A stretch of DNA of 64,000 nt. Source: Kluyveromyces lactis. Its lineage: Eukaryota; Ascomycota; Saccharomycetes; Saccharomycetales; Saccharomycetaceae. This document shows, piece by piece, positions 28,794 through 38,699 of the stretch. How positions within the stretch are numbered: the first letter of the stretch is position 1; every line of letters starts with the position of its first letter. The stretch spans positions 682,001-746,000 of the forward strand of contig NC_006041.1 of the NCBI RefSeq assembly GCF_000002515.2, read 5' to 3'. Under the pieces are notes generated by a model. The model was not told the origin of the DNA. It saw nothing but the letters and a program-made list of their open reading frames with translations, and made no database searches. A program made the position numbers and the translations under genes.

Positions 28794-30369
28794 AATTTCT
28801 TAGTGTTGGCTTGATGTTATGTAAAAAAATGCTTTCAGACGCGATTTATAACAGTATCTTCTCTTCTTTTAAGAATACTTTTCCCGATCTCTTAATCTTT
28901 GGCTATCGCACAAAAATAACCATAATGTTGACTCAGAAAACTATTACGGAGAAAGGCCTTTTTCTGACTTTCCTTTTAATTTATCACCACTTGCAAGATA
29001 TGACCTTGAAACTTGATTATCTCCTTAATTCACTAGTGATGTCACTCTCCAACTATAGCTTTGGCGTGCTTTAAGAATATCCTCTTATTTTTGGTGTTCG
29101 TTGCACTTGTCTCGTTAGAATCTCTTCAATATGACAATAAAACAAAGAATATTTCGGTTTTCTCGATTTTTCTTTTTTTTTTAGCTTGGTATCAAGAATA
29201 TTATAGTTTCAGAGGTGATATTAAACGCGCAGCGCTGTATCCTGAAATGTATTAGCTTTTCCAATTAAATGATTAAACCTGATGGGATATCGAAGTTAAA
29301 ACAGTACGAGAAGTTCAGTTGATAAATTCTTTCCGTATCTCTTATTTGTGTTTCTATCAAAGCTTTTCTTATATCTTCTTTCGATATATCAGTTTTTTTT
29401 TTTTCGTTTCTACGGAAAAAACACAATTTCTTAATGATACCTAAATAAGAGAAAAGAGAAGGATCGAAAAAAAAGGAAAAATATAGACGTCAGCATGAAG
29501 AAACAAGGATCAGATATAATCAATTATTCGCTGATTCCAAACAAACGAGAGACCGATATTCTGTCTTTGCTGAGTACTTTCGTACTTCGTGTACGTGTGC
29601 GGCTAAGAATGAGCGGAGAGAAACATCAAAATTTTTTGTATGACAGTATGTAATAATGGCATATGTCCCCTCCCTCTTAAAGATCAGAGCTCCAACCTGT
29701 GGCGTTAATCATATTTATCCCTTTCATTCAACTGCTATTAGTCAAAGAAACCGACATCTTTTCCAATGCAGCGATACCAAGATATAGATGGTGTCGCTGC
29801 AGTACGGGTTTTCCGCTAGTTCTTCTGTCCATTTTCCCTCTGTGTCTATCTCCATCTTGGAATTACGAAAGACGAAGCGACACAAAAATGTATGGTGCAG
29901 TTCGGAATTCTGTTCGTAAAGTGTCTGGTACATATTTGATGTCCGCAATGATTTCTATGTACTGAACGGTACTGCGAATATTTTCTAAGACGAGATTATC
30001 TTTTTTTTGTGGCAGTACAGATTGCGTTTTCTGGAACTTTCAGCAAGCTTTTAAAGTCACGTGATCAGAATGGGAGGAGGGATTGATTATTACAATTAGT
30101 CGGGAGCAAAGTTATAGTCGGATGGGGGTATATCGGGAACGGAAGGTATTTCCTTTGACGATAGTTATGATCAGTGCTTTTAATAGGGTTTTTCTTGTAT
30201 GCCTCAAAGGATACCAAATCATCTCGAAGTGAAAAAGTGAATCTTTTTTGAAAAATAATACAGTTGCCCATCTCAGCATTATTCTTGACATCTGGATCTA
30301 CACGCACAAGTACTTTACAATTCAAGTCCAAGAAGCTCACCACATAAGGGCAGTTGGACCAATTCAGTC
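28794..30369. promoter_or_regulatory. Divergent APJ1/TMA108 promoter region
   Basis: A 1.58-kb divergent gap, AT-rich with T-tracts (near 29175, 29395 and 30001) and A-tracts (near 29470). A perfect TCACGTGA lies at 30057-30064. Open frames at 29061-29255 and 29699-29965 begin at TTG and GTG and are dismissed. The 28811-29074 frame is unrecognisable. The size is large for two promoters, so a hidden non-coding RNA is possible. Confidence 0.4.
30057..30064. promoter_or_regulatory. TCACGTGA octamer, probable Cbf1 site
   Basis: A perfect palindrome 306 bp upstream of the TMA108 ATG. Confidence 0.5.
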
Positions 30370-33057
30370 ATGATTCTCTCACTCACTGAGCCGGTGGTTC
30401 CTTTAGAGTACACTTTGGATCTGAATGTGGATCACAAACAGCCAAATTTCAAAGGACAATTGACAGTTCAATTAAAACAACGTCAGCCTGGTCAATCATT
30501 CAATAAGTTCAAATTCCATTGTAAACAATTGATTGTCACCAAAGTTCTATTGAGCGATAAACCGTTATCTATTTCCTATGATGCGAATGAACAAACTGTG
30601 TCTTTCTCTTCAGATGACCCATTGAACATTGCAGATGATACCGCGGAGTTAAGAATTAGTTACATCGGTAAAGTTAATACCATCAAGACTCATCGCGAAT
30701 TGACCACTGGGTTGTTCAAGACAAATTTCATGAGCGATACCACTGGAATCAGCGACTCTTACATTCTTGCAACTCATACCCAACCTGTTTTTGCTAGATC
30801 CATTTTCCCTTGCTTCGATGAGCCAAACTCAAAATGTAAGTATCAGCTTACCTTGACTGCAGATGACAAGTTCAAAGTAATCAGTAACACATCGGTTGAA
30901 AATCGTTCCGTTACAGATGACCGTAAACAAATTGTGAAGTTTAGTAAGACTCCTCTCATGAATACTTCTTATTTTGGTTTCTGCATCGGTGATTTAGAAT
31001 TCTTGAGAACCGATGTCAAATTGAAGAATAAGACCATTCCAGTACAGTTGTTTGCTCCACAGAGTATTTCTCATGCTACTTACAGCTTTGATACCATTGT
31101 AGAACTCTTGCCTATAGTTGAGAAAAGGTTAGGCGTTGATTATCCTTTGGAGAAATTGGACGTGGTACTGTTGCCATTTTTGTCTGATATGGCTATGGAA
31201 AATTGGGGTTTACTTACTTTCCAAATGAACCACCTGTTGCTAACACCTCAAGCTTTGTCTGACCCTTCGGTGATTCAACAGGTCAGACAATTGATTGTTC
31301 ATGAACTTTGTCATCAATGGATGGGTAACTACATCTCGTTTGACTCCTGGGATCATCTTTGGTTTAACGAAGCTTTTGCGACGTGGTTCGCATGTGACTT
31401 GTTGGACGAACACGATAATGATGGATATTGGTCTTCAGACGTCTATCTAACCCAGATGGAAAATGTCATATCAACTGACGCTGAAGTAACTACCAAGAGT
31501 ATCACACAAGGTTCGGTAATCGACGTGAAATCCTTGCAATCAACTTCAGATGCATTTGAACCACACATATATCATAAGGGAATATCGTTATTGAGATCAC
31601 TCCAACAAAGTGTTGGGAAAGAAAACTTCAACAGAGCTCTCGCCCAGATCTTCTCAGAGTCGTCCACATTCCATGAAACTTGTATCAAACCAATGGATAT
31701 CTTTAGAAGAATGGGCGAGATCCTAAAATCCGAAAACATTGCAAACTTCTACAGCTCATGGACTAGGACTCCTGGTATCCCAATCATTTCTGTAAATACT
31801 GATACTGAAAGGACTACCTTGGAACAGCACCGTTTCCTTTTGGAAAAGACAGATGTTGAGGACATTCCTTACCATATTCCACTTTTTGCAGTTCAATCTT
31901 CAGGAGAGGATGATACTAAGAATGGATTATTTACTGATAGAACTCTGAAATTATCCGAACCCGAACTTATTGTGAACAGTGGAGCCAGGGGCCTATACCG
32001 TGTTTCTTATGAGACGGATAAATGCTACGAGTTGATCAATGAAGCCCTCAAGAACTCTAAAATTTCCGATTTGGATTTATTCAAAATATTCATTGACCTG
32101 AGATCTCTAATAGGCAGTGAATACCAAAAAAAGATACACATCGATGGTGTCTTAATGATATTGAGGTGCCTGGCATCACATGTTGATTTAACGGAAGAAC
32201 TATACCGTGGATTATCTATCGGTTTAGATATCTTGCAAACCATAGAAAATGCTTTAAGAACATACACCGGTAAATCTGAGAAAGCTTTCATTACTGATAT
32301 TTATGTCCCTCTATGGGATAAATTTTCTTGGAATGACTTTCACGTTTCCTCATATCAGCTAAAAGTTATGTCAAAGGTGATGTTTGGTATCAAACATTTG
32401 GACTCAACCTTGACTGTGGCCAATCAATTAATGAAAAAGATCTTGTCTGGTCCAAATAAGTCCATTCCTTTGGAATTGTGCGGAAGTGTGTTCGCCACTG
32501 TCTCCTGTCATCAAAAGAATGTCAAACAGTGGAAAAAATTATATGAGCTAGTTAAGTCTGCAAAGGGTGTTGAATCTCATGTTGACGGTGGATCTTCTAT
32601 TGACATTCAAAATATGGCTCTTGAGAATCTTGCATTCAACACTAATGAGGAGCTCATCAAAAAGACTTTGAACTTTATTTTAACTAATATCACTTCAACC
32701 AGTGTTGAAAATGCATTATTCGGATTGAACTATAACTTCCGCGAGCCATTGGATGGCAAGAAGAATAAATTAGTCCGTGATGTATGCTGGGAGTGGTTCG
32801 AGTTAAATTATGACCTATGGGGTCGTAAGTCTCTGAGAGAGGGCGCGGAATCCTCTGAAAGAATGAAAAAGACCCTGGTGCACATCAGTTATGTGATCTT
32901 CCAAATGTGGATGGATAACCCCGAAAAGGTCGATGAGTTTGTGACAAAGAAAAACGCTACGTATGGTCAAACGCTTGGTACAGCTCAAATCTGGACCGCT
33001 GTTAAAGCGAGTGAAAGCTCCAAAATGAATATCTATAAAGGTATTTTAGGCTTCTAA
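30370..33057 (+). CDS. TMA108: Ribosome-associated M1-family aminopeptidase-like protein Tma108
   Basis: In S. cerevisiae Tma108 binds ribosomes translating a selected set of mRNAs through their nascent N-termini; it belongs to the M1 metallopeptidases. The 895-residue product (about 946 in S. cerevisiae) keeps the zinc motif HELCH (311-315) with the third ligand Glu334 in WFNEAFA. It has MAMEN (274-278) in place of the usual GAMEN substrate-binding loop. The N-terminal beta domain, catalytic domain and C-terminal helical domain are all present. Synteny (OM45, APJ1, TMA108, NIS1) matches YIL136W-YIL137C interleaved with YNL077W-YNL078W and distinguishes it from AAP1/APE2. Whether it still cleaves peptides cannot be told from sequence. 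Confidence 0.9.
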   Translation: MILSLTEPVVPLEYTLDLNVDHKQPNFKGQLTVQLKQRQPGQSFNKFKFHCKQLIVTKVLLSDKPLSISYDANEQTVSFSSDDPLNIADDTAELRISYIGKVNTIKTHRELTTGLFKTNFMSDTTGISDSYILATHTQPVFARSIFPCFDEPNSKCKYQLTLTADDKFKVISNTSVENRSVTDDRKQIVKFSKTPLMNTSYFGFCIGDLEFLRTDVKLKNKTIPVQLFAPQSISHATYSFDTIVELLPIVEKRLGVDYPLEKLDVVLLPFLSDMAMENWGLLTFQMNHLLLTPQALSDPSVIQQVRQLIVHELCHQWMGNYISFDSWDHLWFNEAFATWFACDLLDEHDNDGYWSSDVYLTQMENVISTDAEVTTKSITQGSVIDVKSLQSTSDAFEPHIYHKGISLLRSLQQSVGKENFNRALAQIFSESSTFHETCIKPMDIFRRMGEILKSENIANFYSSWTRTPGIPIISVNTDTERTTLEQHRFLLEKTDVEDIPYHIPLFAVQSSGEDDTKNGLFTDRTLKLSEPELIVNSGARGLYRVSYETDKCYELINEALKNSKISDLDLFKIFIDLRSLIGSEYQKKIHIDGVLMILRCLASHVDLTEELYRGLSIGLDILQTIENALRTYTGKSEKAFITDIYVPLWDKFSWNDFHVSSYQLKVMSKVMFGIKHLDSTLTVANQLMKKILSGPNKSIPLELCGSVFATVSCHQKNVKQWKKLYELVKSAKGVESHVDGGSSIDIQNMALENLAFNTNEELIKKTLNFILTNITSTSVENALFGLNYNFREPLDGKKNKLVRDVCWEWFELNYDLWGRKSLREGAESSERMKKTLVHISYVIFQMWMDNPEKVDEFVTKKNATYGQTLGTAQIWTAVKASESSKMNIYKGILGF

Positions 33058-33184
33058 TATCCAGATCATAAGTAGTGTATACATATGAATGTATTTGTAA
33101 TGCAATTCTCTCAGAACAGCATGAATTCCAGAAACATAAATGTTTCATCTGTAATCCGTAAATGCTCCCGATTAATTAATTTCG

Positions 33185-34660
33185 TTATGACAAAGTGTTT
33201 CTTGACGTTACACTGCGTATAGAACGCTCTTCATCGATTTTATGCATTCCTGGATTGTCAGGAGGGAAGAAAAATGATCTTCTGTTTTGGTCTGCGCTTG
33301 TCAGTGATTGTCGCACGGAAAAAATGCTAGTGCTCGGTCTGGTCGACAAATCATCGGTATCATTTTCATGATATAATTTCTCAATTGTTCCATAGCCATC
33401 AGTATTACTGCTATTGTCTTGCGATCCTCTGACGGGCGGAGCATCCTCATTATCAGAAATTACAATTGGGTTGCCAGGAGACCCAAGTTCCAACGGCGGT
33501 GTAATTGACTCTCTGTACACGATCGCAGAATTTCTCACCGACGAGGCAAATGACGACATATCTTCACCCAATAGACAAGAGATTCTAAGCTCGACTCTTT
33601 TAGCTATGATAGCTTTGAGGTAAGAATTCCATGTACGGTATAACTCAGGATTTAATCTCTCTGCAAATGATGTTTTATTAGCTGGTAACGTGTTTGACCT
33701 GCGAACATGTTTGGCTTTTCTTGAAAGGTTTCTAGAGATAGATGGCCTTTTCACAACATTTGACCCTTGCGGAGAGTTTTTCTTTTTATTCAACAATTCA
33801 TTAAACTGCATTAAAGGAACCTTAATTGGATGGAGTGTTGGATTAACTCGTAATAGGCTTCTCAATGAATTTTTGGAATAAAGATACATTCTAATGTTAT
33901 CGGCTGTTATCACCTCAGTTATATCCATTTGAGAGGCGTTGATGTATCTCATGTACGACATCAATTCCTGTTCATTTTGAAACCTAGACCTTTTTCTGAA
34001 GTGAGTCTTTTTGGTGTAATTTCTTCGCAGTGAATTAACAGAATTGTGTCTTTGAGAAAAGCCCTTATGGAATATGAACTTCTTATCTTTGTTATATTTC
34101 GCATACTCAGACTGAACAGAGAAATCCTTGCGCCTAACTGAAGAATGCGTTCTTTTAAGCGAATTGTGCCTATTCATTTTTTGTTTTATTTTCTTAGAAG
34201 AGTAGATAGGCCATTTGGTGAATAAACTCAACAGCGAGTCGTTATTTTGTTCCAAACCTTGTCGCCTATTCTTATTGTTCTTTTCCTGTTCCACCTGGAA
34301 CTTGTCAAAATCGGTCATATACGGTAAAGCAGTCTTTCCGGCTTCTGGTGGTGCATCCTCCCCAAGCAATGTAACTGTGGGTATGGGTGCTGCGATTGAA
34401 GTAACGGGACTCAGTCTAAGACTACGTCTGTAAAGTTCTTCTTCGTATGGACTCAGCAGTAATTTATCATTGGGACTTCTTTCTTCCAACGTATTGACCA
34501 AGTGAATATTTTGTTCATTCAAAGAACGTTCTTGCATCCCACTTGTATATATAGCTCTGTTTGAATCGACAAGAGACTCATGTAATCGACTCCCGATGTT
34601 ATTAGAACTCAAATCGATAACACGCCGAGTATCATTATTTTCACTAGAGTAACTTGACAT
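33185..34660 (-). CDS. NIS1: Nis1-like bud-neck protein
   Basis: A 491-residue, mostly disordered, basic protein. It lies next to APJ1/TMA108 in the place of S. cerevisiae NIS1 (YNL078W, about 407 residues), which localises to the bud neck at M phase and binds septin-associated Nap1. Visible features are an N-terminal acidic/Ser part and a region of short basic motifs (RRKDFSVQSEYAKYNKDKKFIFHKG). A folded-looking segment follows around ELMSYMRYINASQMDITEVITADNIRMYLYSKNSLRSLLRVNPTLHPIKVPL. Further on is a GNPIVISDNEDAPP stretch that resembles a SUMO-interacting motif (hydrophobic VIVIS followed by acids). The name rests mainly on position; family similarity is modest. Confidence 0.75.
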   Translation of the reverse strand: MSSYSSENNDTRRVIDLSSNNIGSRLHESLVDSNRAIYTSGMQERSLNEQNIHLVNTLEERSPNDKLLLSPYEEELYRRSLRLSPVTSIAAPIPTVTLLGEDAPPEAGKTALPYMTDFDKFQVEQEKNNKNRRQGLEQNNDSLLSLFTKWPIYSSKKIKQKMNRHNSLKRTHSSVRRKDFSVQSEYAKYNKDKKFIFHKGFSQRHNSVNSLRRNYTKKTHFRKRSRFQNEQELMSYMRYINASQMDITEVITADNIRMYLYSKNSLRSLLRVNPTLHPIKVPLMQFNELLNKKKNSPQGSNVVKRPSISRNLSRKAKHVRRSNTLPANKTSFAERLNPELYRTWNSYLKAIIAKRVELRISCLLGEDMSSFASSVRNSAIVYRESITPPLELGSPGNPIVISDNEDAPPVRGSQDNSSNTDGYGTIEKLYHENDTDDLSTRPSTSIFSVRQSLTSADQNRRSFFFPPDNPGMHKIDEERSIRSVTSRNTLS

Positions 34661-35475
34661 GGCTTGAAAATTCAGCTCTTATTCCTTTCTTGAAACAGGC
34701 TCAAGTAACTTCCCCTTTTCAAGTTGTGAATAGAGAATATTTCTTTGGATTAGGACTGATGAGAATCAGAAAGTGCTATGCTCTAAATGGCCACTCTCGG
34801 AAATGGCTAATGAAACGTCTAAATATGGAATAGTAGAGTTCTAAGTTCTAATTAAAGATTTCAAATCCGTATCTAGATCTCTTATTGATTAATGGAGGAA
34901 CATGTATTTTCCCGATTCAAAGTCTTTAAAGATCAGATCAAGTTTGTCACCAAAAATAATTAGCACAATGCTTGAACATTCATCCTAGGAAATAAAAACG
35001 GATTATCCATCAATACACACAACATTGTTTCCGGACCGTTTAAGCAAACAACTCGAACATTGAGAGCCTACACCACTTAAAAAATGCTGCGTCACTTTAT
35101 TTTCCGCACTTTCTGTCCGAAATCTCATGCTAAAGAAACTAAGCTTAACAAAAAATGCTGGTTGTCGAAAAAAAATACAAACAAACCCTTTGAACATTGG
35201 GAATTTTTAATAGATTGAACCCAGCACATTTGAAGGAAAGAAAACCTTTTAAAAAGTTTACCCGGAAATTGAACAGTTTCTTTTTTCTTCCCATCTGGAT
35301 CTGGAAAGTTGGAAAATTTAAGATTGAACATAGTCAAAGAAGCGATGAGATGAGATGAGATGAGATGAGATGAGATGAGTTCAATGAGCTTTCACATATA
35401 TAATTTCTTCAACACCGATAAGTGCTCCTTTTGTTTTCACTGTAGAAAGAGAGGTTGAAAAGGTCTTCTATTCAA
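34661..35475. promoter_or_regulatory. Divergent NIS1/MAK11 promoter region, synteny junction
   Basis: An 815-bp gap. It carries a Reb1-like TTACCCGG (35258-35265) and the ATGAG repeat with PAC (35342-35379) close to MAK11. In S. cerevisiae NIS1 is followed by a tropomyosin gene and MAK11 lies on another chromosome, so this gap is a rearrangement junction between the two lineages. No tRNA or transposon remnant marks it. Confidence 0.5.
35342..35379 (+). promoter_or_regulatory. PAC motif within an (ATGAG)7 pentanucleotide repeat, MAK11 promoter
   Basis: GCGATGAGATGAG (PAC) is extended into seven tandem ATGAG units, ending about 97 bp before the MAK11 ATG. PAC elements mark ribosome-biogenesis genes, and Mak11 is one. 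The tandem extension looks like slippage growth of the regulatory element itself. Confidence 0.8.
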
Positions 35476-36648
35476 ATGCCGGATAATCAGTTTAGAATCA
35501 TTGTGGGTTCTTACGAACACAATCTATTATGTTTATCTTTGAACTTATCGTTAACCCAACCGCTATTCACGCCAATATTTCATTTTCAAGCGCACTCATT
35601 GAGTGTGAAATGTCTAGACATATCAAAGAGATACCTAGTATCAGGATCGAACGATGAAAATATAAGAATCTACGATTTACAAAAACGTAAAGAATTGGGG
35701 ACGTTGTTAGGACATCAAGGTTCCATTACGAATTTGAGATTCTCAAGAGGTAAAGATGCCGATGGCCAGGATATCCAACTCAATAAATGGCTACTATCTG
35801 CATCTGAGGATCATAAAATAATAGTATGGAGAGTGAAAGACTGGGAAAATTTCGGAACCTTGAAGGGCCATACTGCCAGGATCAACGATTTCGATATTCA
35901 TCCTTCGAACAGAGTTGCAGTCAGTGTAAGTGAAGATCATTCGATCAGATTATGGAACCTCATGACTGTTAAGAAGGCAGGTGTATTGAAACTAAGGAAA
36001 TATAATCAAAACGGACAGTTCGTTAGATGGTGCGGGGAGAATGGGTCGTATATTGCTGTTGGTTTGTTGAACAAATTGCTAATTTTCAAGACCGAAACAG
36101 CAAAGGTGCATAGAGAAATCGATTTTAGCAGGAATACATTGATGCATCTAGAGCGTGAAATCATTGATGGCGAAGAGTATATTGTTGTTGGATTGAACAG
36201 TGGTGCCGTTCAATTCTGGAAAGCATCAAAACTTTACGAAGAAGTGCCAGATGAAGAGGAAGAATCACCTAAGTTGGAAGCTGAATTTTCACTATTGGGT
36301 CACAGTAACCGTGTAAAGGACTTTCAATTTTACCATAACAAGTTTGGTCATTATTTAGTTACAATCGGATCTGATGGAAGAATTGTCGTTTGGGACATGA
36401 AGACTAGGGATCAAGTTGCGGTATACGATTGTGGTGAAAGATTAAATTGTGTAGCTGTATGCGATGAAAGTATTGAAAAATATGATACCGTTAAGAAGAG
36501 AGCACCAGAAGAAGTTGAGGTGGGAGAACCAAGTGACGTAGAAGCTGATCCTGAGGAACTCAAAAAGATCATGCTTGGGAAAAAGGCCAAGAAGAGTAAA
36601 AAGAAGGGCGGAAACAAGAAAAGGAAGGTCGAAGTTCAATTAGAATAG
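35476..36648 (+). CDS. MAK11: WD40 ribosome-biogenesis protein Mak11
   Basis: Mak11 (PAK1IP1 in animals) is an essential nuclear WD-repeat protein needed for 60S subunit assembly, and is known for maintenance of killer M1 RNA. The start used is the ATG at 35476 (MPDNQFRIIVGSYEHNLLC), since the frame further upstream has only a TTG. The 390-residue product shows about six WD repeats (SGSNDENIRIYDL, SASEDHKIIVWRV, SVSEDHSIRLWNL, VGLNSGAVQFWK, TIGSDGRIVVWDM) and a Lys-rich tail (KKAKKSKKKGGNKKRKVE) that serves as a nuclear signal. It is shorter than S. cerevisiae Mak11 (about 468). It is followed by LYS1 in convergent orientation, with CDC16 next. Confidence 0.93.
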   Translation: MPDNQFRIIVGSYEHNLLCLSLNLSLTQPLFTPIFHFQAHSLSVKCLDISKRYLVSGSNDENIRIYDLQKRKELGTLLGHQGSITNLRFSRGKDADGQDIQLNKWLLSASEDHKIIVWRVKDWENFGTLKGHTARINDFDIHPSNRVAVSVSEDHSIRLWNLMTVKKAGVLKLRKYNQNGQFVRWCGENGSYIAVGLLNKLLIFKTETAKVHREIDFSRNTLMHLEREIIDGEEYIVVGLNSGAVQFWKASKLYEEVPDEEEESPKLEAEFSLLGHSNRVKDFQFYHNKFGHYLVTIGSDGRIVVWDMKTRDQVAVYDCGERLNCVAVCDESIEKYDTVKKRAPEEVEVGEPSDVEADPEELKKIMLGKKAKKSKKKGGNKKRKVEVQLE

Positions 36649-36668
36649 AATGCTTCAGTATTGTTTTG

Positions 36669-36697
36669 TATATATATATATATATATATATATATAA
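36669..36697. repeat. (TA)n dinucleotide repeat
   Basis: About 14 TA units between the convergent stop codons of MAK11 and LYS1. Alternating TA near 3' ends serves as an efficiency element for polyadenylation in yeast, so it may help form both 3' ends. Confidence 0.8.
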
Positions 36698-36819
36698 CTA
36701 AGGCGAATAATATACAAAGTCTCAATCGCGGTCTACATCATAAAAGGACCCTTTAGGATTACTAACAACCACCTTCCCAGAAGATGAGGATACGAAATAG
36801 AAAAAAAAAGGTTCAGCTT

Positions 36820-37977
<1,158 letters not shown>

Positions 37978-38155
37978 TCAGTACTATATCAAAGTAAAAT
38001 ATCGATGAGATGAAGTCAAGCAGTATTGTTTCCGTTTTTCTTGATTTATATAGTTACACTGTTCAAGATCATGCAAAGATTAACAAGGGTAAATGAAAAG
38101 TGAACTCGAGATTTATTCCTGTTGTCTTTATATAAGTTCGATACAATCAATTTTT

Positions 38156-38162
38156 TGACTCA
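38156..38162 (+). promoter_or_regulatory. Gcn4 site TGACTCA, LYS1 promoter
   Basis: A perfect match to the general amino-acid control element, 218 bp upstream of the LYS1 ATG, as expected for a lysine biosynthetic gene. Confidence 0.65.
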
Positions 38163-38364
38163 TATAAGTCATCTCATGCGCTCTTCATCAATTGTTTCAA
38201 TACTCTGATAAATCTCCCATCAGTTTCTCACTTAAATGCCTGTATTCCAAAGGAATTTCATTGAATTCCAGTGCTAATGCCAGCTTTTGGAGTCTGAAAT
38301 GAGCAGGGAACTTTCAGGCAAAACGAATCACTACTCGACTCAAAGGGAATCTTAAGATTGAAAT

Positions 38365-38373
38365 TCCACCGGA
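38365..38373. promoter_or_regulatory. Lys14-type site TCCACCGGA, LYS1 promoter
   Basis: This fits TCCRNYGGA, the element bound by the zinc-cluster activator Lys14, which senses alpha-aminoadipate semialdehyde. It sits in a longer imperfect palindrome (AAATTCCACCGGAATTT), about 427 bp upstream of LYS1. Confidence 0.6.
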
Positions 38374-38699
38374 ATTTCAAAAATTGGGATTCTTCAGGAC
38401 AGCGCCCCGAAAGTTTTCTGACAGCCAGAAAAGATATTTTTGGGGTCAATACTGTTTACTTAGGTATTAATATTACGAGACACAAACAAACAATAATAAA
38501 AATAAAACAGTTAACTAGATGACAGGATGAGAAGATGTTTTGGTGGGATATTGTACACTATAATCCGATACTTACCGATAAGAGCTTAAATTACAACAAG
38601 TACTTGTGCATTTATCTTGTTTTTGTTCCAAAAGAGGTAGATTTCTTTATTTCTTAACAGTGGGTGGTTGTGGGAAATCTCAGAGATCATTGTAGTTAT

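Noticed and set aside
35455-35475. Seven extra codons at the start of MAK11
   Set aside because: They begin with TTG; the ATG at 35476 is used.
36760-36766. TACTAAC box on the plus strand between MAK11 and LYS1
   Set aside because: No suitable GTATGT donor and no split gene; it lies in a convergent 3' region.
38664-38699. Twelve extra codons at the start of CDC16
   Set aside because: They begin with GTG; the ATG at 38700 is used.
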